Of a stretch of DNA of 64,000 nt, positions 44,544 to 55,268 are shown one piece after another. This DNA comes from Parascedosporium putredinis (Eukaryota; Ascomycota; Sordariomycetes; Microascales; Microascaceae). A program made the translations under genes and the position numbers. The stretch is taken from the NCBI GenBank assembly GCA_949357655.1, contig CASHTG010000016.1:1674001-1738000 (forward strand), written 5' to 3'. Position 1 is the stretch's first letter, and each line of letters begins with the position of its first letter. The notes below the pieces were generated by a model, which made no database searches, was not told the DNA's origin, and worked only from the letters and a program-made list of their open reading frames with translations.

Positions 44544-46361
44544 ATGGATCGCGACAACGATCCACATGCGACGGCCTCCGATATCATCACGTATATCGGT
44601 GTGCCCCTCGCCGTGCTCGGCGTGCTCCCCATCCTCTACAACACCATCGTCACGCTCGCCGCCCTTTCCAAGATCAAGCGCATGCTGAGGCACAGTCAGC
44701 TCAAGGCCCTCACGCGCAGCGACGTGGTGAACCGGGTCATCGAGGTCGAGCTGCCCCGCTACGCCGTCACGCCCCTCGACCGCCTGGAGCAGCGCGACGA
44801 GTACTGGTCGCTCAGCAGGCACCCGAGCAGCATCCCCGGCGGCTCCTGGACGACGTTCAACTGGCGGACCAACGCCATCGGCAACAAGACGCAGCGCGTC
44901 GAGTACGCGGACCAGCTGCGCCAGCCCCAGGTCGAGGTGGAGTTTCAGGAGCTGATCTCGTATCTGCTCGACTTGGGCGCCGTGCCCGAGCCCTACGGCT
45001 GGAGGCTGCTCAAGACGACGGGGCTGTGGACGCCGGTCGGGTGCGCGCTCATGATGTCCCCGGATGGAAGCCACAAGGCGCTCACGGTGGCCCCGCTGGA
45101 CGATTCGGATGGAAATCTTTCTCTGGCCGTCAATTGGTCTAGCCATTGGATCACGCGAAGCCACTCGTCCCTCCCTCCTTACTGGGTTAGTATCCCGGCG
45201 CCTCAGGCGGCCGCCTCAGAAAAGGCGGAAAAGCCGTCCTCGTCCGGCTCCATGCCCGAGCCGGACCCGCCGGCGTCGTCCGCCAAGTCGGTCGACAGCG
45301 ACAGCAAATCCGTCCACAAGTCGCTTAGCGACTCCGTACAAGAAGAAGCCAACCAAAATGCCTATCGATCTCTCTCCTGCCACGTCTCTATTCACGGCCT
45401 CGTCACCGCCCTACCCACAGACGAGTCGGGCCAAACGGTACCGGACAATCTCTACATTGACCACCTCCGCATCTCCAAAATCTCCACCAACGGGATCTGG
45501 TTCGCCAGCGCCGTCACCGCCTTTGGCACCTCGGGTCAAACCATTCTCTGGAACTACAAGATCCCGGACAATATCCTCGCGTTTTCGCGCAAAGACAGCG
45601 TTCCGTGCGGCGTGCTCGAGATGCTCGAGATTGTCACCGACAACGAGACCCCGGAGTGGGCGACAAAGTATGATGACATGTCACAGCGCCTCGATATGCA
45701 AATGAGAAAGGCGGCGGAGCGCACGCGGGAACTCGCCAAGGAACACGCCATGTCTCCGGCCGACAGGGCCAAAGCTATGAGCGAGAGAGTGAGAAGGGAG
45801 GGTATGGAGCAGCTGAACGATAGTAAGTCTTGGCTATGTGTGACTCGAAGAAGGATAGCTTTTCTCCTTCGCCTGTCTCGTCTCTCTTTGCTGCACTCTC
45901 TTGACCTTCGAAGCTTAGACTAACGTTGGAAAACAGTGCGCGACCGCTTGCGGCAGGACAAGGAGCGCCAGGAGAAACGAATCGGCGAGGCCTTCCAGTC
46001 ACCCAAGTGGCACGCGACACGCGTGGCCGAACACACTCTCCGCTGGCTCAAGAACAAATCCCACGTTAGCGAATTCCTCAGCGTCAAGGAAGCCGCGGGG
46101 ACGGTTCTGCATCGCATGATCCTCGACGGGCAGTTTGCCAACGCCGTCTGCCGGTTGCTCGACAGCTGGAACGCGTGGACGGAGAACGCCGGCATGCGTA
46201 AATCCGACCTCGAAATGCTCAAGGAAGAGCAGGTTGTGTTCTCATGCGCGAGTTTGCTGGTCTCTGTGATCAGGGATACGGGGAAGACGGATATGCAGGT
46301 TTCGGTAGCGCTGGACTTGCAAGAGTGCCTCATGCTGTGGAAAAAGGTCCGGTTAGGTTGA
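44544..46361 (+). CDS. N-terminally membrane-anchored fungal protein, function unknown
   Basis: Two exons, 44544-45822 and 45937-46361, spliced across GTAAGT and a CTAAC branch; the 567-residue frame is intact with no correction. Start at MDRDNDPHATASD in good context. Residues about 16-41 (IGVPLAVLGVLPILYNTIVT) form one membrane helix. The following RMLRHSQLKALTRSDVVNRVIEVELPRY resembles conserved but unnamed fungal proteins. A Ser/Glu-rich low-complexity linker separates it from a second folded-looking part (YIDHLRISKISTNGIWFASA), then a charged coiled-coil (MRKAAERTRELAKEHAM). No catalytic motif is visible and I cannot name a function. It converges on COQ3 with only 188 bases between stop codons. 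Confidence 0.8.
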
Positions 46362-46549
46362 TGCAAGCAGCAGAAGATCAAGGGTGCGAAGTCTATTTCC
46401 ATTTCCCTTAGTATGATAGTGTACAAAGACCCTGCTCCGTTCTACGAGCCCATTTCATGACTGATAGAGATATAAAAAACGACAAATATGTTTTACATGC
46501 AAGCTCCAGCCATCCCAGACATGAGAGCAATCACCGTGCGTTTCTAATC

Positions 46550-47498
46550 TTACGCTTTCATTATTTCAGGACCGTCTCGGCGTACTGCGAAAAAGTAGTT
46601 GCCAACCTTTTCGCTGCCTGTGACCTCCTTCCAGCCAAGTCCCGGCACGTACACGACACCCATGCACCTCGGGCTGTTCCACCCACCCATGGAGCTAAAG
46701 TACGCACGCAACTCCTCCTCGTTTATGTACTTGTCCCAGCTGTGCGTTCCCTTTGGCACGATCTTGAGTATATCCTCTGCGATGAGGTTCGTGGTGAGCC
46801 AGCTCATCCACGTCCTCGCAATAGTGCTCAGCACAAGCCAGCCTCCGGGCTTGACAAAGGGCTTGCACGTCTCAAGGAACTGGCCGGGCGCGTCGACATG
46901 CTCCACAACCTCGAACACGGAGACGACATCGTACAGGTCCTCGGGGCGGGCGGGCACCTCGAGCTTCTCGATCGATCCCCACTTGTAGGTGAGCTTGCTC
47001 CGCAGCCCGGGGTCCCGACGCGCGTGGGCTTTGGCGACGGCGAGGACTTCCTCTGACGCGTCGACGGCGGTGACGTGCTTCGTGGTCGGCAGGCGGGCGG
47101 CGCTCTCGGCGAAGATGCCACCGCCGCACCCGATATCAAGGTATTTTAGGGAGGAGGGAGCGCTCGGCGGGGGTCGGCCTGGGAGGCGTGGCAGGCACGG
47201 ATGAAGTCGTGCCGCGCGGGGTTCATGAGGTGGAGGAGCCGAGATGGGCCGTGGGCGTCCCACCACGATGAGGCGAGGGCATCGAAGTGGGAGATTTCGG
47301 ACGGGTCGACGGAGGAATAGCTGCCGCTGCTGCTGCTGCTGCTGGAGGGGACGACGACTGGCGGCGCGACTGAAGGCGTGGGGCCACGGTGGTTTGCGTT
47401 GGCTGAGCAGCGTAGCAGAGCGTCGGTATCGTTGCTGGCCTGGCCGTCTGCCGGAGAGAGGCGGCAGCCAAGCGCCGGGACGCTCGGTTGATGAGCAT
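46550..47498 (-). CDS. coq3: COQ3, ubiquinone biosynthesis O-methyltransferase, mitochondrial
   Basis: Single exon. The N-terminus MLINRASRRLAAASLRQTAR is an arginine-rich mitochondrial presequence. It continues to the UbiG/COQ3 N-terminal signature SEISHFDALASSWWDAHGPS and LHLMNPARHDFI, then SAM motif I (LDIGCGGGIFAESAARL), the acidic ribose-binding TAVDAS, and post-I VSVFEVVEHVDAPGQFL. WISTIART-like LVLSTIARTWMSW and EEELRAYF complete the family pattern. The enzyme does both O-methylations of coenzyme Q synthesis in the mitochondrial matrix, within the COQ complex. Two missing bases are inferred, in the G4 run 47347-47350 and the G5 run 47169-47173 (plus-strand reading); with them the CDS is 951 bases and 316 residues. 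A serine-rich (AGC)n stretch follows the presequence. Confidence 0.93.
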
Positions 47499-49664
47499 TG
47501 AAAATTGGCTCTCGTTGGAGGGGGTTGCTTGGTGCAGATCGATGCGTGACCCTTCTCTCTTGACTAGCGAGAGGAAAAAAAGAAGCTTCCTCAATGTCAC
47601 ACTTTTGGCGTGTGGAAGTACCCGCAGTATGTACCTTGTACCTGGGCGCAAAGGGAACAATGCATTGGAAGTTTACCTAATCCACCCACTCACCTCGGCG
47701 TGACAACCTTGAAGGCCATCGGCCACCCCAGTTTGCGCAGTTCATCCAGATGCCGACCTGCAGAGCAAACTGGACCCCTGGCTCGGCTAACTGCCCAGTG
47801 GCATTGGAACGCTCCCTCAAATGGGGTGACCAGCCGGGTAGTACCTGTACCTGAACCCTGGCATCTCGACCGACTCAATGAACCCTCTGCGCTGCAGCCC
47901 AAATCGCTGGTGATCACCGGCCTACCAGAGATGTGCCAATACCATTAATAAGCGAAAAGCAAAGCAAAAAATATTGAACCTGTAGTGGTGCCATCATCAC
48001 ATGTGCAAACGGCAGCTCCCCGGGCCAGTCAGTCAACTGGCCGGATCGGCCTGTAAGAGTTGACCGTGCTATCTCCGCGCCGCAACTTTGATCCTAGGCG
48101 TGTTCGCAGAAATGCAAGGCGAGGTTCATTTTTAAGAAATATCCCGATACCCATCCATCTTCGGTAATCTGGGGTATTGGATTGGCGGGCCAGGCAGACA
48201 AAGCCCCCCTTTCCACCTTTGCACTGCGCACATGGCACATGGCGCCATCCCTCAAGTCCGACATTCGGAAGGATACATTTCGAAGGTGTGTAACGCGACT
48301 ACAATGTACTCGTAGAAATGTCGGTGACAGGACAGAAGACGCAAGAATACTATATTCAAGGGCGTAACATGTCTTTTGTGAATTATTATCAGCCCTGTTC
48401 CTCTGGTCCTTCCGACCAGCGCAGCGGATAGGCCGAGGTGGGAGGTTCGAGTCGGATGCTGCAGGCGGATGACTACTCGTCTCCCACCTGCTGACAATTC
48501 CAGTGGACGGAGTGTGGGCATGCGACTACGCTCTTAGCAATTAGAGAAAAAAGCCGAGGGCAATAAGCGGAGTCCCGGGAAGGTGGTCCAAGGTAATGAT
48601 AGCGTAACTTTTACAAATGGCCGCCGCCCCGCTTCGGCTTTCTTCAAGCTGAGTACCAAGAGGGCCGCTGGAAGGGGCGCGTTCGATCAATGAGACAAAC
48701 CCTCACGGGTTGACCCGAGTATACACGCCCAGTACTTTTCTCTCAGGGTTTGGGCGTAGTGTATCTCCAAGTTTGCCAACGAGCCACACTTTGCCTCTTT
48801 TCACAGGGAAGAAAAGACGGAGAACTCGACGTTGATTGAACCGTAAAGCCCGAAGGCCACTAGCTCGGTGGGCTCGTCTGTCGTCCGTTGTGCGGAGAAG
48901 ACTGCCGTACGAGTCAATTGATTGCCCCCCTCCCTCCAATTGCCCTCCCCATTGCCGCTAAAAAACGGCCGCTCCGCTTTCGCCTTCTCACCTTGGTTAT
49001 ACTCGATCGGGTCAATTACACACAAAACGCACACACTTACCAGACCCTTTCCCGCCATCCGTCGGCTCAAGTCCGTGAAGCATTGGCCTTTTCCGCCTCC
49101 CTCTTCTCCTTCTTCTTCTGAATCGTCAACCCGCGGTTCCAAATCTCAATTGGCACTTCTCTTCACATCCGTTTCTTATCCTCTCGTCTGTTTCGTAATC
49201 TTTAGCTTCACTGCTGCAGAATCGTGTCTAAGAAGAAGCCTCAGAGCGTCGAGGTCCTTGCGATCCCCTCCCTCTCCAAAACGAAAGAAAAAGACACCAT
49301 CCACCTGTGGACCAAGTCCCTTATTCCCCTCCAACAAGCGGACAAACCCCACCATAAATTTATTTTCCCCCAGTGCCCCTCAATCGTTGCCGCGGCCCCG
49401 ATTTGGCGCATGACGCATATGCGACACTGAACGGACGACAAACCCATTTTCTCCTTCTCTCCCTCTCTCTTCCATACACATACAGTCCAATCTCAACACA
49501 CACGAGCATCGTCTTCTCTTTTTACTCTTCTTATATCGTCATTTCGGTCTCTAGACGCCCTCCCCTACGGCGCACAGCCGAACACAACCCCACGCTGTCT
49601 AATCCTCCTCATCCGCAAAACCCTCCTCTCTCCCCCTCAAAAATCTCACCTCACCCCCGTCACC
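47499..49664. other. Divergent intergenic region between COQ3 and RIB3
   Basis: No supported gene or RNA. The right half is very C/T-rich (49080-49660) and should contain the RIB3 promoter and leader. A T-arm-like word near 48447 was checked and does not fold into a tRNA. Confidence 0.5.
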
Positions 49665-50433
49665 ATGCCTTCCGCCACCCTCGACCAGTCCCTCTTTGAC
49701 TCCATTCCGGACTCCATAGCTGCCTTCAGTACGTTGTCTCTCTTTCCCGCTACCCCTTGGCTCCATGAGACGCGATAACTAATCCCTCACTCACAGGGAA
49801 CGGCGAATTCCTCTTGGTCCTAGACGACCCCGGGCGCGAAAATGAAGCAGATCTCATCCTCCCCGCGGAAGACGCCACGACCGAGAAGCTCGCCTTCATG
49901 ATCCGCTACTCCTCGGGCTACGTCTGCGCCCCCATCCTCCCCTCCCGCACCGAGGCCCTCGAGCTGCCCCAGATGGTCTCCCGCTCCCAGGACGTCCGCG
50001 GCACCGCCTACACCATCACCGTCGACGCCAGCCACCCTTCCATCACCACCGGCATCTCCGCCTACGACCGCGCCCTCACCTGCCGCACCCTTGCCGACCC
50101 CAACGCCACCGTCGACTCCTTCCGCCGCCCCGGCCACGTCCTGCCCCTCAAGGCCAAGGAGGGCGGCGTCCGCGAGCGCCCCGGCCACACCGAGGCCGCC
50201 ATCGACTTCTGCAGGCTCGCTGGGAAGTACCCCGCCTCCGTCATCTGCGAGGTCGTAGATGATGGCGCCGAGGTCGAAGGCCAGGCGATACGGCTTGAGC
50301 CCGGTATGCTGAGGGGCGAGAAGTGCATCGAGTTCGCGAAAAGTGGAACATCAAGGTCTGCACCATCGCCGACCTGGTGGAGTACCTCGAGAAGACTGAG
50401 GGCAAGCTTTCCGCTGTGAACGGCTCTTCTTAG
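49665..50433 (+). CDS. rib3: RIB3, 3,4-dihydroxy-2-butanone 4-phosphate synthase
   Basis: Two exons, 49665-49728 and 49797-50433, with GTACGT donor and ACTAAT branch. The family signature RNGEFLLVLDDPGRENEADL includes the Mg-binding and catalytic acidic residues; the second signature is RRPGHVLPL and RPGHTEAAIDF, and VICEVVDD closes the fold. It converts ribulose 5-phosphate to formate and the 4-carbon precursor of the riboflavin xylene ring. One base is missing in the A4 run 50339-50342: correcting it replaces a spurious tail with KWNIKVCTIADLVEYLEK, which is the conserved end, and gives 702 bases, 233 residues, the normal size. Cytosolic, Mg-dependent. There is no GTP cyclohydrolase II domain, as expected in fungi. 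Confidence 0.95.
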
Positions 50434-51333
50434 CGCTCCGGCGTAATGCTGGAAGGAAGGAAGCTTGCACAACACCACAAGAAGACAGGCCGTCAAAAGA
50501 AGGATAGTTTGGTTGTAATTCCGCTATTCCCGGCCTCTTCTTCATCTCTCTCCTTCCACAACCCCCTTTTTCCCTCCCATCACCGCCTTTTTCTCCTCTC
50601 CTCCTCTCTCTCCTTCATTTTCTCCCCTCCCTGCTTCACTTTTAGGCTTTCACGCAGATCGAGATAGGGAAAATGGTGAAAAGGGCTTTTCTTCTTCTTC
50701 GTTTTTGTCCTGCTTTCTTTGCGTGCACATGGTTTCGCTTCGTATACATCACGATACGCATTTTCCTGTTTTCTTCTTCTTCTTTTTTTTTCCCCTCCGA
50801 GTCTTCACTCAATTATGTATTCTGCTTAGTATATTAGAAAGACGAAGGCTCGGCTGCTCTATGTTGGATAGACCGTCTGAAATTCTGGAGAACAGGTATA
50901 TATCGCAAGCCCAATATCAAGGGAACCCTAAAGCAAATAAGAATCTCCACCCCGTTTGAAATTTCCAGTTAAACCAAATCAACTACAAAGTTAAATCCCC
51001 TACTTGCGCCGCTCCCCGGCACCTATGATGAGCCGAGCGGTCAATCCAGAGATACACACGTTGTATGAGAAATAGAGTTGCACGAGTGTCCTGTAGCTGA
51101 CAAGCATCGATTTCATTCATTTAATGCATAGCCTCGTGCCTTTTGTCTAATGACCTGAATAAGAACCACCCCGAAGCCATTCATTGCTCCTAGAGCACCC
51201 GTCTAAGCAACATGATTTTTCGTGACAAAAAAGAACCAAAGGACAACATAAACTGAATGAGTACGTAAAAAGGAATGTAATCTGCAAGAAGTGAAAGCCA
51301 AGGAAAGCCCAAGTGCCTTGTACGCAGTCCAGC
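50434..51333. other. Intergenic between convergent genes
   Basis: 3' flanks of RIB3 and REI1, T/C-rich in 50540-50800, no supported gene. Confidence 0.55.
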
Positions 51334-53106
51334 CTAACCGCCGCGCTCATAGCGGTAATAATAGTTCTTCTGCTTGTTGAGTTTCGTCCCGAATGCGATA
51401 TCCCTCTTCGCCCCTCTGGCGTGCTCCATCTTCCGGCTTTGGTGGACCTCGCGCGCGAGCTTCTCCTTCGCTTGGTCCGTGACACCCGCAAGTCCTTGCT
51501 CGCCTCGAGGGATGACGGCTCGGCTGTGGTTGCCACTTGCTTCGCCCTCACCCTCGCCCTCGGACTGTGTCTCACGGTCACCATGAGAGCCGCCGTTCTC
51601 GAGTGCAAGTCTTTCGCGATCGCTTCGTTCGTCGGGGGTCGGGTAGTTGTGCAGATTCTGTCGGTAGTAGCGGTTGAGCGATCGGTGACCGACGGACTTT
51701 CCAGACGGCAAGTGAAGCTCATAGTCGTCGTGAAACACAGCGCGAGCGTTGTGTTTATGCGCATGCGAGTGCCAGCCGTCGGCCATATGATGATGCCTAG
51801 GATCATTGTGAGAATGATGATGACTTTTATTGAGGCGCTCATACTGGTTCTGGCGGTCGTCCGCAGGGACGGCCGTGAGCTCCTCCGAGTCATATGAAGA
51901 CGCTGAGCTATCCGTCTCCCAACCATCTTCTCCAACAACTTCCTCTCCGTTTTCGTCGGTGACCGTCTGGGATCGTTTCGCCCCAAGTTTGCGGCCGCCG
52001 CCGACCTTTTCGTTCTCTTCGTCATCGGAATCGTCTTCATCGTCGGAATAGGTGCTCCTAAAATCGTAAAATTCTCCGATATCGAGCTGCTCGTCCTCCG
52101 TCGTATAAGGGATAGTGCAGTGGCCCACATCCCGCATATGGGTCTGCACCGCGAAAGCGTTAGATTTCATCTTGCCGCATGTGAGACATTCGAACCCCTC
52201 GTAAATCTTGGCCGTGAGGTATTTGAGGAGGCCCTCAAGATCGACCAAGTATTCCTTTTCGGGGATCACCATTCCATGGAAACGCTCCATGTGGTGGGCA
52301 TTGAGGCGAATCGTCGGGGACATATATCTGCAGAACAAACATTGTTGCAAGATGGTCGAAGGGTCAGGTTGCTGGGGCGTGGGTGTGGAGGAACCCGAGT
52401 CTCTATCCTTGGCATCATCGTCCTTCTGTGCGATCGTTGCTTGAGGGTTAGAGGGCCGCTTTACGGGCGATGGCCGGGTACCAGAAACTGTAGCCTTCTG
52501 GAGTCCTTCGACAACTTGGTTGAACTCTGCCTCTACAGATGTGGAATCGGGCCCATTGTCCTCGTCATCATCGTCGTCGTCATCGCGATGAGCGGCTACG
52601 GGCTCTCCTAGAGAGAACGTAGAGCTCATGACGGAGCTAGTCTCATCCGGGATGGCAGAAGGTGTGAGGACTCCCCTAGCTTCCCTTGCACGATGCTTCT
52701 GGCTAGACAGATGGTTTTGGTACGAGTTCTCGCTATAGTACGTCTTTTCGCAAATATGGCAGGACCTCTCGAAGAATGCCTTACCCGCCTCGGCATCAGT
52801 CTGAGCTCGAGCTTGGAGTACTTTCTCTGTGAAAGCCTCTGCAGTAATGGGTGGGAGCGATGCAACCCGTCGCTTTAAGTTATACCGGCTGTGGGAGTCG
52901 TGGTGTGTTAGCCGCTGCGTTCACACAGTCTTCTTGGAGCCATAGGAAAGCGCAGATGGAGTAAAAGAAAATAACAAGGGAGTTCACATACTGCCAGTCA
53001 CTCTTCATATGCCCCTTTTGCAAGTCTGGGTTGCGATAGGCGACCTGGCAGGTGTTGCAGGTGAAGGGTGCGAAGCCGTCGCCCCAGTGGGCGCTGCGGC
53101 GGACAT
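51334..53106 (-). CDS. rei1: REI1, cytoplasmic 60S ribosomal subunit maturation factor
   Basis: Two exons, 53106-52992 and 52888-51334, with GTATGT donor and CTAAC branch. One missing base in the run 53066-53068 restores HPFTCNTCQVAYRNPDLQKG, the first C2H2 finger, followed by the REI1-specific HMKSDWHRYNLKRRVASLPP. Further fingers are CHICEKTYYSENSYQNH with H, CLFCRYMSPTIRLNAHHMERFH and CLTCGKMKSNAFAVQTHM, each with its C and H pairs. FHGMVIPEKEYLVDLEGLL is the usual spacer. The C-terminus has RGAKRDIAFGTKLNKQKNYY, the segment that inserts into the polypeptide exit tunnel in yeast Rei1. It releases and recycles Arx1-Alb1 from pre-60S particles in the cytoplasm. Corrected CDS is 1671 bases, 556 residues. 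A His-rich stretch (HHHSHNDPRHHH) and several acidic runs lie in the middle. Confidence 0.95.
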
Positions 53107-55268
53107 TGTGACGAGGGGCAGAGATGTGTCGGTGGAGCGTTTATTGAAGCGTTCTCTAGCCGTTCCGAGACTCGTACTCGACAAGGAAAATTCGAATTTT
53201 GATTTTGAGCCCCCTTGGAAGTGGCGGAAAGGCCGGAGATGATTGCGTGCACCTGTATGTGTGCTGGATGTGCGCGTTTGTGTTGTGTGCGTCGATGGCG
53301 ACAGAGCAGCGCTGGTGGTTTGGTTGGGCAAGGAGGAGCAACACCAAAAATTCTGGCTGCAGGGTAAGAATTAATTTTTATCGCACTTTCCTTGCCTCTT
53401 ATCAATGTGATAGAGAGGAGGGGTGAGTGGGGGCTCGGGGTGTCCTTGTGCCTTCTGCCTTCGGCCCCGTCTTTTTTTCCCTCTTCTTTTTCCCGCTCTA
53501 CTTTCTTTGTGCTCTTTTCCTCTCGTCATCCCGCCACTAACTAGAGATACCTCAGGACTGGCTCTTGATCCCGTAGGCTACGCTACTAGTGGCCCCGAAA
53601 TCTTTTCAGAGGGGCAAATTCGAGTTTTCTTCCCTCATTCCTCGCTCTCCTTCTTTTCTCTTCGAGTCAGTCCCCACACACATCAGTCATAGGAGCAGCG
53701 ATTAATAATGCAACGACAATGGGGCGTACTTCATACAACATGGGCAAGCCCATGCGCGGAGCATTTGGTCGTCGACCGCTAAATTCCAAGACCCCTTCTA
53801 TTATCTACTTCGCCCTCCCACGGGCTTTTTAATTCTTTAGGGTGTGCAAACCTGTCGTGTTGAGGCTGCCTTGCAAAGAGCGGCATCCTAGCTGTGGAGG
53901 GGGTGAGGATCCAATGACGCAATGCACAACTCTTCGGCCAGCCATATTGTCCTCCGTTCTGAGTAGTAGCGGCAGACAGGAATCACCTAGCCTTACATTT
54001 CCCCCTCCCTCGCTATTTTTGCGACTTTGTGGATGCTGCCAACCTGCTCCTGCTTAGAGGTTATGCTCGTGAGAACATGTTCTTAGAGCCATGCTCGCAT
54101 GCATAGAAGCAACTCCGGTGCACTGGACCATGACTTATTGCCGTATCGAGTATGGGGTAGGGCACGAGTGGCTCATAAACAGAGCTTGAATCTTTTCGAC
54201 GGGGAATGCAGCCATTTTATGTGAACAATAATAGCCAATTGACAATCGAGAGGCATCTAGATCCAAGATCCACCCATGGCCTGGTCTCCACGGCAGCTGG
54301 GATTTGCAAGTGCCTTTCCCTCGGATTCGATCTCGTGCTTCCGCTGACTCAGTGCATTTCCCCAGTGCACTGACCTTGCGCCTCCACTGAGACTTCCAAC
54401 TGTGACGGAACTTCCCGTCCTCACCAGGGGGATCAATGGATCCATTGGACCATCAGAAGCTGCGAGGCTCCTTCTTCTGGATTGTCAAAGTTGAAAAGGG
54501 TCAATAGATGTCGACACTGTACTGTCCACAATACAAGGGTCAAAGTCATGTTCTAGATGCTTCGGCTTGTAACAGTTTTCACCCTTCAAGAACGGAAGGA
54601 GAAGAGGATTCCCTCGTTTAAATTATCTTTTATTCAATGTTGAAAAAAAAAAAAAAAAAAGCACAATAAAACAGAAATAAAGCAACGCCTTCGCTTGCTG
54701 TGAATTAAAGGGCATAATTCTCGTCAGGCGAGGCTTAAACGCAAGCGGGCGAGACTCAGCAGGTGGATATCCATCCTTCTCTCCCAATACTTCCGCATTC
54801 GGCGTTGCAAGGTGCTAAATTCAGTCACCCCAAGACTTAATCGCCCATTGGATTCAAGTGACTTAGTACCCAGCCCACTCCATTTGTAGCCTTGTGTCAT
54901 CTCATCCCCAACTGGAGTTCCAGCTCAACGCCCCAAATCTATCCTCTCGACGTCAATCAATGTACCCGCCCCTTCCTTCAACCTCCAACTTCAATCTCAC
55001 CCTCTCGAAAACGAAACCCCGACGCCTGCATCAAACCCTTTATCTAGCTACACTCTTCTGCCGCGATCCTCGATTTAAACAGCGTCAACAGTCATCCGCT
55101 CATTCGTACCGGGCTCGAAAGGCGATCGCCCACCACCCACACTAACCTGCTCCCATCCATCGCCAACACCCTTCCCAAGCCTTGCGCCAACAAACCTTGC
55201 CCATCCCATCTCTTCCAGCCTCCCCCATAAGACTGCACTTCGCTTTGGAGTCTCTCTCGCCGAATGAT
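53107..55268. other. Divergent intergenic region between REI1 and the HECT ligase
   Basis: No supported gene. Contains the 18-base poly(A) run. The last few hundred bases (54890-55268) are C/T-rich with open frames and could include leader or extra 5' coding of the HECT gene, whose start is not certain. Confidence 0.45.
54643..54660. repeat. Poly(A) run, 18 bases
   Basis: Eighteen consecutive A; simple homopolymer. Confidence 0.9.

Noticed and set aside
48408..48480. tRNA-like word GGTTCGAGTC
   Set aside because: No matching acceptor stem, D-arm or anticodon stem can be formed around it.
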